Positions 7,754 through 14,747 of a stretch of DNA of 22,818 nucleotides are shown one piece after another; the first letter of the stretch is position 1; each line of letters begins with the position of its first letter. Position numbers and translations under genes: made by a program. The notes beneath the pieces are model-generated. The model had not been told where the DNA came from and ran no database searches. It saw nothing but the letters and a program-made list of their open reading frames with translations. Source of the stretch: Mobilitalea sp. (lineage in GTDB: Bacteria > Bacillota_A > Clostridia > Lachnospirales > Lachnospiraceae); assembly GCA_029974875.1 (NCBI GenBank), contig JARKQP010000385.1, forward strand, positions 1 to 22,818, in the 5' to 3' direction.

Positions 7754-8386
7754 ATGACCGATAAAGTATTTGATAACAATCAAGTAAGTATTGCAGGAGA
7801 GGTAATCAGTGACTTTACATTCAGTCATGATGTGTTTGGAGAAGGCTTCTATGTATTAGAAGTGGTAGTGAGCCGTCTGAGTAATTCCTATGACATGATC
7901 CCGGTAATGGTATCAGAGCGTCTAATTGACGTAAAGCAGGATTACAAGGGCAAATTTGTTGAGGTATTAGGACAATTCCGTTCCTATAACCGCCATGAAG
8001 AGAGTAAAAATAAACTAGTGCTGTCGGTATTTGCAAGAGAGGTAAAGATGATGGATGAATTAACTGAAAATGCAAAGCCGAACCACATTTTCTTAGATGG
8101 CTTTGTCTGCAAGCCGCCGATTTACCGGAAAACTCCCTTGGGAAGGGAGATTGCGGACGTACTGTTGGCCGTAAACCGCCCCTATGGAAAATCAGATTAC
8201 ATCCCCTGCATCTGCTGGGGACGTAATGCAAGGTTTGCCGAAACCTTTGCAGTAGGAGGCCATGTTCAGGTCTGGGGCCGTATCCAGAGCCGTGAATATC
8301 AGAAAAAGCTCAGTGAAACAGAATTTGAAAAGCGCATAGCCTATGAAGTATCCGTAAGTAAGCTGGAGTATTTAGAAGAATATTAA
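7754..8386 (+). CDS. SSB-like OB-fold single-stranded DNA-binding protein
   Basis: The 210-residue protein reads as two consecutive SSB-type OB-fold halves. The first covers about residues 5-100 (NQVSIAGEVISDFTFSHDVF, then FYVLEVVVSRLS, later GKFVEVLGQFRSYN). The second covers about 110-207 (NHIFLDGFVCKPPIYRKTPL, then REIADVLLAVNRPYG, DYIPCICWGRNA and HVQVWGRIQSREY). The second half matches canonical Ssb patterns best. It lacks the acidic DDDIPF-like tail of replicative SSB, so it is probably an accessory paralogue, as in other Clostridia. ATG 7754 is chosen for the GGGAGAGG at 7740-7747; an upstream in-frame ATG at 7655 has no ribosome binding site and adds an atypical basic extension. Confidence 0.85.
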   Translation: MTDKVFDNNQVSIAGEVISDFTFSHDVFGEGFYVLEVVVSRLSNSYDMIPVMVSERLIDVKQDYKGKFVEVLGQFRSYNRHEESKNKLVLSVFAREVKMMDELTENAKPNHIFLDGFVCKPPIYRKTPLGREIADVLLAVNRPYGKSDYIPCICWGRNARFAETFAVGGHVQVWGRIQSREYQKKLSETEFEKRIAYEVSVSKLEYLEEY

Positions 8387-8478
8387 GAAACTTATAAATA
8401 ATAGATTTAAGGAATAGATTTTTATTTGCTGGAAAAGCAGGTCCGGCAAAGGCCGGAATACAAAAAAATAAAGAATAA

Positions 8479-8525
8479 AAAGCTTGGGCAGGTGATAAAT
8501 TCCATCATCTGCCCAAGCTTTTTTA
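8479..8525. terminator. Bidirectional terminator between SSB-like gene and dapB
   Basis: An 18-bp stem starts with AAAGCTTGGGCAG (8479) and closes with CTGCCCAAGCTTT (to 8521), interrupted by one G-U. It is flanked by A-runs and T-runs on both sides. The two genes converge here. Confidence 0.93.
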
Positions 8526-8542
8526 AATCCTACCTCTTTGCT

Positions 8543-9298
8543 TTATCCCATTAAATCACTCATTTTATACATTCCTGCCGGCTTGCCGGGAAGGAATTTT
8601 GCTGCCTGTATGGAACCTTTTGCGAAAATAGCCTTCGAATAAGCCGTATGCTTAATCTCAATTACCTCGTCCGTTCCTGCAAAAATCACCTCATGCTCAC
8701 CAACAATGGTTCCACCGCGGACTGCAGATATTCCAATTTCCTTCTTTGCCCTTGGGATACGTTCACTGGATCTGTCATATTTATATCCATATTCGTTATC
8801 TAACGCTTCATTCATCGCATCCGCCAGGGCCAAGGCCGTACCAGAGGGTGCGTCCACCTTCTTATTATGGTGCTTTTCAACAATCTCAATGTCAAAGCCT
8901 GCATCAGCCAAAACCGCTGCAGCATCCTTAATTAATTTTGTAATCAGGTTGATGCCCACAGACATGTTAGCAGATTTTAAAACGGGTATCTGTCTGGATG
9001 CCTGTTCAATTACCTCCAGCTGCTCCTTTGAAAAGCCTGTGGTACAGAGCACAATACCTATTTGGTTTTCTAGTGCAAAGTCCAGCATCTCCTCCAGATT
9101 TACCGGAGCAGAAAAATCAATAATCACGTCTGCCTTTACACTGCATTTGGTAAAGCTCTGGTATACCGGATATTTATTAATGCGATTCTGAGTTACATCT
9201 ATGCCTGCAACGATGACGGCATTTTCATCCGCTTCTACCATGTCGGTAATTACTTGCCCCATCTTTCCGTTGCAACCACGTAAAATGATGTTTGTCAT
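8543..9298 (-). CDS. dapB: 4-hydroxy-tetrahydrodipicolinate reductase
   Basis: This enzyme reduces 4-hydroxytetrahydrodipicolinate with NAD(P)H in the diaminopimelate/lysine pathway. The 251 residues show the nucleotide-binding GCNGKMG loop (residues 8-14), the family motif EKHHNKKVDAPSGTAL with catalytic His and Lys, and a C-terminal GKPAGMYKMSDL tail. The start is ATG 9298, with GGGGGAAG just upstream. A longer frame begins at 9406 but its first 36 residues translate the hairpin repeat at 9331-9399 and do not resemble DapB. dapA precedes it on the same strand by 158 bp. Confidence 0.96.
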   Translation of the reverse strand: MTNIILRGCNGKMGQVITDMVEADENAVIVAGIDVTQNRINKYPVYQSFTKCSVKADVIIDFSAPVNLEEMLDFALENQIGIVLCTTGFSKEQLEVIEQASRQIPVLKSANMSVGINLITKLIKDAAAVLADAGFDIEIVEKHHNKKVDAPSGTALALADAMNEALDNEYGYKYDRSSERIPRAKKEIGISAVRGGTIVGEHEVIFAGTDEVIEIKHTAYSKAIFAKGSIQAAKFLPGKPAGMYKMSDLMG

Positions 9299-9330
9299 AT
9301 GCTTCCCCCTATCAGGTGATAGTTTTTTAG

Positions 9331-9399
9331 TTATGAGAGCTGCTTTTGCTTTCTCATAAAGGCGCGTTGCATTGTGCGCCGTGTATCTCGATGATAGGA
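9331..9399 (+). repeat. Dispersed three-hairpin repeat, copy in the dapA-dapB spacer
   Basis: Stem 1 is TTATGAGA (9331) with TCTCATAA (9352-9359). Stem 2 is GGCGC (9361-9365) with GCGCC (9376-9380). Then comes GTGTATCTCGATGATAGGA. The block from AAAGGCGC to GATAGGA closely matches 22274-22310 and resembles 20711-20747 and 22170-22206. It lies opposite in orientation to dapA and dapB. Confidence 0.65.
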
Positions 9400-9456
9400 A
9401 AGCCATATTTGCATCCCATCATATATTTAAAGTTCCTATATAAAATAATATACAAA

Positions 9457-10347
9457 TTATACTGTTTTAATACCCATTGCCTGCATTTCCTTTAGAAGGC
9501 GCTCTGCATTGGCCGGTTCCAGCTCTGTCAGCGGCATCCGTAAGGAGCCCACGTCAAAGCCCATCAGGTTAACGGCCTTTTTTACCGGAATTGGATTAAC
9601 CTCACAGAATAAGGCATTGATAAGGGGGAAATATTTTAACTGAAGCTCACGGCTTCCGACTACATCGCCCTCCAGATATTTCATAACCATATCATGGGTA
9701 TCCCTCGGTGCGATATTTGACAGTACGGAGATAACCCCCATGCCGCCCAGTGACATAACCGGTACAATCATGTCATCATTGCCGGAGTATAAATCAATCT
9801 TACCTTCCGTCAGCTGCATGATTTCTGCAACCTGTGCAATATTTCCGCTTGCTTCCTTGATTCCTACAATATTCTTAACATTCTTCACCAGGGCTGCAAC
9901 AGTCGCCGGTGTTATATTACATCCCGTTCTTCCGGGGACGTTATATAAAATAAGCGGAATATTTACGGACTCTGCTACCGCCGTAAAATGCGCGATCAAT
10001 CCCTTTTGGGTGGCCTTGTTGTAATATGGTGTTACTAACAGCAGTGCGTCCGCACCGTATTTTTCGGATTCCTGGGATAAATAGATTGCGGTATCCGTTG
10101 CATTGGAGCCGGTGCCTGCAATTACCGGAACCCTCTTTGCAACCTTTTCTATGGTATAGCGGATACACTCCAGATGCTCCTCATGGGATAAGGTGGAAGC
10201 CTCGCCGGTGGTGCCGCAAATGATGATGCTGTCCGTACCCTCTGCAATCTGGTATTCAATTAATTCCCCTAGCTTTTCATAATCTACTTCGTTATTCCTT
10301 GTAAATGGTGTTACGATAGCTACACCTGCTCCTTTAAATACTGCCAT
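9457..10347 (-). CDS. dapA: 4-hydroxy-tetrahydrodipicolinate synthase
   Basis: This condenses pyruvate with aspartate semialdehyde, the committed step to diaminopimelate and lysine. The 296 residues fold as an aldolase-type barrel. The GTTGE pyruvate loop is at 45-49, the catalytic Tyr is Y135 (YNVPGRTG) and the Schiff-base Lys is K164 (IKEASG). AGGAGG lies 8 nt before ATG 10347. The gene is led by a lysine riboswitch with terminator, and is followed by dapB. Confidence 0.98.
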   Translation of the reverse strand: MAVFKGAGVAIVTPFTRNNEVDYEKLGELIEYQIAEGTDSIIICGTTGEASTLSHEEHLECIRYTIEKVAKRVPVIAGTGSNATDTAIYLSQESEKYGADALLLVTPYYNKATQKGLIAHFTAVAESVNIPLILYNVPGRTGCNITPATVAALVKNVKNIVGIKEASGNIAQVAEIMQLTEGKIDLYSGNDDMIVPVMSLGGMGVISVLSNIAPRDTHDMVMKYLEGDVVGSRELQLKYFPLINALFCEVNPIPVKKAVNLMGFDVGSLRMPLTELEPANAERLLKEMQAMGIKTV

Positions 10348-10430
10348 GCTCTGATCCTCCTATTTCTTTGCATTTGATTTTGCAATTGATGAATCATATT
10401 GTTATGAGGGTGCGACCGGATCGTGCACGC

Positions 10431-10454
10431 AAAAAAACCGGCCATAGAGCCGGC
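10431..10454 (-). terminator. Riboswitch-controlled terminator before dapA
   Basis: On the minus strand GCCGGC-TCTATG-GCCGG is followed by seven T. It lies about 84 nt before the dapA start and after the aptamer, the usual place for a transcription-stop expression platform. Confidence 0.85.
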
Positions 10455-10591
10455 ATTAAAGAATTCCTGCATGGTACCAGGATAGTCCTATCCACATGTT
10501 CCTACAGCGTTAAATATTCTTTAAGCAGCGCTCCATCAAATAGTCTCCCAAAAAGTCTGTGGGAATAGTCTCCCAAAACCCCGCGAGACTA
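10455..10591 (-). promoter_or_regulatory. Expression platform linking lysine aptamer and terminator
   Basis: On the minus strand TAGTCTC (10591-10585) can pair with either of two GAGACTA copies, both embedded in TTTTGGGAGACTATT (10578-10564 and 10553-10539). TTAAAGAAT (10524-10516) is also complementary to ATTCTTTAA (10464-10456), which touches the terminator stem. These give alternative folds; which one forms without lysine is inferred, not shown. Confidence 0.55.
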
Positions 10592-10737
10592 GAATGATGA
10601 CAGTTGTATGGTTATTCACCATACCCCCAGCAGTAAATGATCAGGTCATTACCACTTCGGCATCGTTTCCTTTCACTGCGTTCTTCTATGCCTGACATAT
10701 CCAGCAGTATACTTTTAAACAATGCAACCTCTACCAT
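10592..10737 (-). ncRNA. Lysine riboswitch (L box)
   Basis: The minus strand shows the conserved order of the lysine aptamer: GGTAGAGGTTGC, then AGTATACTGC, then GTGAAAGGAAACGATGCCGA, later TACTGCTGGGGGTATG, TGAATAACCATACAACTGTC. The match to known L-box leaders such as lysC of Bacillus subtilis is position by position in all conserved joints. Bound lysine is expected to favour the terminator at 10431-10454 and reduce dapA-dapB transcription. Confidence 0.95.
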
Positions 10738-10783
10738 AAGCAATATGTAATTTTCATAATCTTCCTGGCTGGAGGCGTATTCC

Positions 10784-10866
10784 TTCAGCCGGGATTAAAG
10801 TAATCTTCCTTTAACCGAGGTTAAAATAATTTTCCTTTAACCGGGGTTAAAATGATCTTCCTTTAA
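10784..10866. repeat. Three 26-bp repeats forming spaced palindromes
   Basis: The units are 10789-10814, 10815-10840 and 10841-10866. Their junctions create palindromes TTTAACC-GA-GGTTAAA (10810-10825) and TTTAACC-GG-GGTTAAA (10836-10851), plus a weaker one at 10784-10799. Spacing is 26 bp. They lie about 50 bp upstream of the lysine riboswitch and resemble operator sites for a dimeric regulator. Confidence 0.75.
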
Positions 10867-10871
10867 CCTTG

Positions 10872-11139
10872 CTCTCATAATAACATTGGGGTATTTTTCT
10901 GTCAATACCAAAGATAGCATAAAATCCATTTCTTTTTAGACCCCTCTAAAGACAAGGCTCACACAAGGCTCCAAACATTTTTAAATTCATTGGATTTGTT
11001 CACAGAATCTTCGCAATCCTGGTGTATGATTACGAATGGGTGCTGGAAAAGCCTTCCCTATGAAAGCGAAAGGGATGAACAAAGGATAGGGAAAATATGA
11101 GTATTATGTTTACATATGGGAGAAAAAGAGGAGAACCCT
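10872..11139. other. Upstream region of the Gld-like operon
   Basis: No gene is supported. TTCCCTAT (11054-11061) pairs perfectly with ATAGGGAA (11086-11093), giving a leader hairpin. No clear sigma-A promoter was found; TATGAT near 11026 is a possible -10 box without a good -35. Confidence 0.4.
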
Positions 11140-11175
11140 ATGGAGACGAAAAAAGGAGGTAGAGATTTTGATTGA
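11140..11175 (+). CDS. Possible 11-residue upstream peptide
   Basis: ATG 11140 has GAGGAG at 11128-11133, 6 nt away, and encodes METKKGGRDFD before TGA 11173-11175. It contains the ribosome binding site of the ATPase gene and overlaps its TTG start at 11168. This arrangement could couple translation. No homology is claimed. Confidence 0.35.
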   Translation: METKKGGRDFD

Positions 11176-12358
11176 GGTAAAAAATCTGACAAAGCGTTAT
11201 GGAAACCATACGGCAGTTGATGATCTGTCCTTTACAGTGGAAAAAGGCCAGGTGCTGGGTTTCCTGGGACCAAACGGTGCGGGAAAGACGACCACAATGA
11301 ATATTATTACAGGGTATATTTCTGCAACGCAAGGATCGGTAACGGTTAATGGGGTAGACGTATTTGAGGAGCCGGAAGAGGTGAAAAGGATGATAGGCTA
11401 TCTTCCGGAATTTCCACCCCTATATCCTGAGATGACGGTAAGGGAATACTTGAATTTTGTTGCTGACCTTAAAAAGGTTCCTAAGAATGAAAAGAAGGAA
11501 ATGGTGGCCAAGGTCATGGAGTCAACCATGATTACACCGATGGCAGACCGGCTGATCAAGCATTTATCGAAGGGCTATAAGCAAAGGGTCGGACTGGCGC
11601 AGGCCATTCTTGGCTATCCGGAGCTGATTATCCTGGATGAACCGACGGTAGGTCTTGATCCAAAGCAGATTATTGAGATTAGGGAATTGATTAAGGAGTT
11701 AAGTAAAAACCATACGGTTATCTTAAGCTCACATATCATGCAGGAGGTAAGTGCCGTATGTGACTTAGTGATGATTATTGATAAAGGGAAGCTGATCCTT
11801 CAGGATAAGCCAGAAAATCTAAGTACACAGCTGGGATCCACAGGTGGATTGAAGCTTTCCGTGAAAGGAAGCCGGGAGGCTGTTCACGCAGCGCTTAGCG
11901 GCATTAGCAGGATAACGGGAATCGAAGAACAGGAAACAGTTGCTGACGGGGTAGTAGAATTAACGCTGCATTGTCCAGAACAGGATGATATCAGGGAAGA
12001 CGTATTCTATGCAATGTGTGAAGCAAAAACTCCAATTCTGGAGATGCAGTCCGTCCGCATGAGCCTGGAGGATATATTCCTTAAGGTGACAGGGCAAACG
12101 GATACGGCTGCTGCACAGGCTCAGGAGGATGGGGCAGCAGGCGCTATCAATAGGAATGTTGATAAGAGTACAGTTAATGCAGACGGTAATACTGTCAATG
12201 CAGACGACAATGCTGTCAATACAGGAGGCAATATTGTCAATACAGGAGGTAATACAATTAATGCAAGAGGCAATACAATCAATGCAGGTGGCAACACAGC
12301 CGATGCAGACGATAATATAGATGATCGGGAGGTGGATTCAGATGCTGGCGATTTATAA
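11168..12358 (+). CDS. ABC transporter ATP-binding protein (Gld-like)
   Basis: This is the cytoplasmic ATPase of an ABC-2 type system. Walker A is GPNGAGKTT (34-42), the signature region is LSKGYKQRVG, and Walker B is LIILDEPTVGLDP. The start is TTG 11168, supported by AAAGGAGGT 8 nt upstream; no in-frame ATG fits. After a DrrA/GldA-like C-terminal domain, residues 334-382 form seven 7-residue repeats rich in Asn (for example NTVNADD, NTINAGG), followed by an acidic end. The normal family length is about 310-330 residues, so this tail is an addition. The gene overlaps the permease gene by 17 bp, and the permease ribosome binding site lies inside its last codons. Confidence 0.93.
   Translation: MIEVKNLTKRYGNHTAVDDLSFTVEKGQVLGFLGPNGAGKTTTMNIITGYISATQGSVTVNGVDVFEEPEEVKRMIGYLPEFPPLYPEMTVREYLNFVADLKKVPKNEKKEMVAKVMESTMITPMADRLIKHLSKGYKQRVGLAQAILGYPELIILDEPTVGLDPKQIIEIRELIKELSKNHTVILSSHIMQEVSAVCDLVMIIDKGKLILQDKPENLSTQLGSTGGLKLSVKGSREAVHAALSGISRITGIEEQETVADGVVELTLHCPEQDDIREDVFYAMCEAKTPILEMQSVRMSLEDIFLKVTGQTDTAAAQAQEDGAAGAINRNVDKSTVNADGNTVNADDNAVNTGGNIVNTGGNTINARGNTINAGGNTADADDNIDDREVDSDAGDL
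12167..12313 (+). repeat. In-frame 21-bp repeat, seven copies, in the ATPase tail
   Basis: Units start at 12167, 12188, 12209, 12230, 12251, 12272 and 12293. They encode STVNADG, NTVNADD, NAVNTGG, NIVNTGG, NTINARG, NTINAGG and NTADADD. The repeats differ at the DNA level but the Asn at positions 1 and 4 is largely kept. Confidence 0.9.
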
Positions 12359-13205
12359 GAAGGAGCTGCGCTCCTATTTTAATTCAATGATTGGATATGT
12401 GTTCATGGCATTTTTCCTGCTTATTATAGGAGTGTATTTCTTTGTACAGAACCTATATTACGGATATGCTAATTTTGAGTATACCTTGTCATCAATAACC
12501 TTTATATTCGTAATTCTTGCTCCCCTATTGACCATGAGGCTCATGGCAGAAGAAAACAAGCAGAAAACAGACCAATTGCTGCTCACCTCACCGGTAACGG
12601 CAACCTCCATCGTAGTAGGGAAGCTGCTGGCGGTGTTCTCCCTTTATGGGCTTATTATGCTAATTACCTGCTTCTATCCGCTGATCCTGTCCCTGTATGG
12701 AACGGTCACCTTTGCAACTGCTTATGCCAGTATCCTGGCCTTTACCCTCATGGGAGGGGCTTACCTTGCAATCGGCCTCTTTATCTCGTCCCTGACGGAT
12801 AGCCAGATTGTAGCGGCAGTAATCTCTTTTGTCGTATTTTTGCTCACCATATTAATGGATGGGATTGCTGGGGTATTACCGACGGATAATAAGTCGGCGG
12901 TTATGATTTTTACGGTATTTCTATTGATCCTCTGTATTATTTTATACCGGATGATGCATAACCTGACAATTGCAGTCGGTGTAGGTATAGCCGGAGAAGC
13001 AGCCCTGATTGTTGCCTACCTGTTAAAGCCAACCTTTTTCGATGGTTCTGTTGCCAATGTACTGGGCTGGTTATCAATCGTGAAGCGTTTTGATAACTTC
13101 TATTATGGGATTTTTGATGTTGCCGGACTGGTTTATTATGCCACGATTGCAGGTTTGTTTGCATTCTTAACCGTTCAGGTCATTAAAAAGAAGAGATGGA
13201 GTTAA
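12342..13205 (+). CDS. ABC-2 type permease (GldF-like)
   Basis: This integral membrane subunit has 287 residues and about six helices. It begins MLAIYKKELRSYFNSMIGYV, typical of GldF/ABC-2 permeases, and carries the EENKQKTDQLLLTSPVT segment of the family. ATG 12342 has GGGAGGT 8 nt upstream; an earlier ATG at 12321 lacks a site. It partners with the preceding ATPase and the GldG-type protein that follows. Confidence 0.92.
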   Translation: MLAIYKKELRSYFNSMIGYVFMAFFLLIIGVYFFVQNLYYGYANFEYTLSSITFIFVILAPLLTMRLMAEENKQKTDQLLLTSPVTATSIVVGKLLAVFSLYGLIMLITCFYPLILSLYGTVTFATAYASILAFTLMGGAYLAIGLFISSLTDSQIVAAVISFVVFLLTILMDGIAGVLPTDNKSAVMIFTVFLLILCIILYRMMHNLTIAVGVGIAGEAALIVAYLLKPTFFDGSVANVLGWLSIVKRFDNFYYGIFDVAGLVYYATIAGLFAFLTVQVIKKKRWS

Positions 13206-13273
13206 TTGTGTATCAAGATACACAATTAGTATGTGTCCAGATACACAATTATGGTGTGTCCAAACACACCCTT
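13204..13273 (+). repeat. Three 23-bp units with hairpins between permease and GldG genes
   Basis: Units 13205-13227, 13228-13250 and 13251-13273 are related. The first is a perfect dyad, AATTGTGTATC with GATACACAATT (13204-13227). The others keep TGTGTC...GATACACA or GTGTGTC...ACACACC. It ends 3 nt before the ribosome binding site of the next gene. Confidence 0.85.
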
Positions 13274-13292
13274 GGGAAAGGAGAACAAGACA

Positions 13293-14747
13293 TTGGAAAA
13301 GTTAAATGATGAAAAGAAGAAGATAGATCTGGCCGGAAGCTTAAAGTCATCCTTCTCCGGAAGAAAGTTCCGCAGCGGAGCGTATGCAACAGTCCTTTCT
13401 GTTGTTGTAATTGTAATTGTTTTGGTAGTAAATCTTATTGTAACGAGGATGAATATTCAGCTTGATTTAAGCAAGAACGGCATGTACTCGTTATCAGAGG
13501 AGACAAAGCAGTATGTGGAAGGACTAAAGGATGATATTACGATTTATTATGTGGTCCAAGCAGGAAATGAGACAGAGGTATTTGAGAGGATTGCTAAAAA
13601 ATATGATGATCTTTCCGACAAAATCAAGCTGGAATATAAGGATCCCATATTATATCCTAATTTTGCAAAGGACTATGTTACTGAGGAGGTAGCCAATAAT
13701 AGCTTTATTGTTGTTAATAATACAACTGGTAAGGCAAAATATATTAACGGTAACGATATGCTGGTTCAGGAGATAAATTATCAGACCTATCAGACCGAGA
13801 CCACTGGTCTTGATGTGGAGGGCAAGCTAACCTCAGCAATTCTTAACGTAACCACGGACCAGCTTCCGGTTGTATATATAACCGAAGGCCACGGAGAGGC
13901 AGCATTAGGTGATGCCTTTGATTCCGCCTTGGATAAGATGAATATTCAGGTGGAGACACTGAAAACTGCAACAGTGGATAGTATTCCGGAGGATTGTAAG
14001 ATCCTATTTATCAACTCCCCGGAAAAGGATTTTACGGATGAAGAGACCACAATGATTAAGACTTATATGGCGGCAGGAGGAAAGGCAGTAGTTACCTTAG
14101 ATTATAACTCCACGGATTTAACGAATTTTGCAGCTGTTTTGGATTACTATGGAATTGAAATGGTAGATGGCATTGTGCTGGAAGGGGATACAAATATGCA
14201 TATGTCTGGATACCCTAATTATTTAGTACCTACGATTAATAGCCATGAGATCACAACTAAGGCTACCATTTCCGGAATTCCGGTATTTATGCCAATAGCT
14301 TCGGGACTGGCAATTTCCGATTCTACCAGAAGCTCCTTAAATGTAAAGCCATTATTGACTACCTCTGAATCGGCTTATTCCAAAACCAATATTGAAAGTA
14401 GGAGTACGGAAAAGGAAAAAGGTGATGTTGATGGACCCTTTTATTTAGGTCTGGCAGCAACAGATACCTATAATGATATAACTTCTGACCTGGTAGTATA
14501 TTCCTGTGAGTATACCTTTATGAATGATACCGCTAATTATGCCAATGCCAGCCTGTTAACAGGAACCGTTGGTTATTTGATTGGCAATACCAATACCCTG
14601 TCAATTCCCACAAAGAGCTTACAGGAAGCACAAATCTATCCATCCCAGCTTCAAGCAGTTGCCTGGGGACTTGTAACAGCCATAGGTGTACCGGTTGTAA
14701 TCTTTGTAGTCGGTGCTACTATCTGTCTTAGAAGGAGGAGGAAATAA
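13293..14747 (+). CDS. GldG family membrane-anchored ABC auxiliary protein
   Basis: This protein has a GldG/ABC-type auxiliary extracytoplasmic domain (IFT-like fold) between two helices, at about 29-51 and 455-478 of 484 residues. A basic RRRRK tail ends it. The extracytoplasmic part begins MNIQLDLSKNGMYSLSEETK, the characteristic GldG entry motif, and contains the VVYITEGHGEAALG block. The start TTG 13293 fits AAAGGAG at 13277-13283; TTG, GTG and ATG codons further upstream fall in the hairpin array. Its 3' end overlaps the next gene by 1 nt (TAATG). In gliding bacteria GldAFG form one transporter; here the cargo is unknown. Confidence 0.88.
   Translation: MEKLNDEKKKIDLAGSLKSSFSGRKFRSGAYATVLSVVVIVIVLVVNLIVTRMNIQLDLSKNGMYSLSEETKQYVEGLKDDITIYYVVQAGNETEVFERIAKKYDDLSDKIKLEYKDPILYPNFAKDYVTEEVANNSFIVVNNTTGKAKYINGNDMLVQEINYQTYQTETTGLDVEGKLTSAILNVTTDQLPVVYITEGHGEAALGDAFDSALDKMNIQVETLKTATVDSIPEDCKILFINSPEKDFTDEETTMIKTYMAAGGKAVVTLDYNSTDLTNFAAVLDYYGIEMVDGIVLEGDTNMHMSGYPNYLVPTINSHEITTKATISGIPVFMPIASGLAISDSTRSSLNVKPLLTTSESAYSKTNIESRSTEKEKGDVDGPFYLGLAATDTYNDITSDLVVYSCEYTFMNDTANYANASLLTGTVGYLIGNTNTLSIPTKSLQEAQIYPSQLQAVAWGLVTAIGVPVVIFVVGATICLRRRRK

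Noticed and set aside
9299..9406. N-terminal extension of DapB
   Set aside because: The added residues come from the hairpin repeat, and DapB proteins start at the MTNIILRG segment.
10368..10568. A 66-codon + strand frame upstream of dapA
   Set aside because: It covers the riboswitch terminator and expression platform; no ribosome binding site is present.
10789..10866. Possible CRISPR array
   Set aside because: Units are directly adjacent, without unique spacers, and no cas gene is near. The same holds for the other tandem arrays.
13233..13292. Upstream extension of the GldG-type protein
   Set aside because: It translates the hairpin array; the AAAGGAG-supported TTG at 13293 fits the family start.
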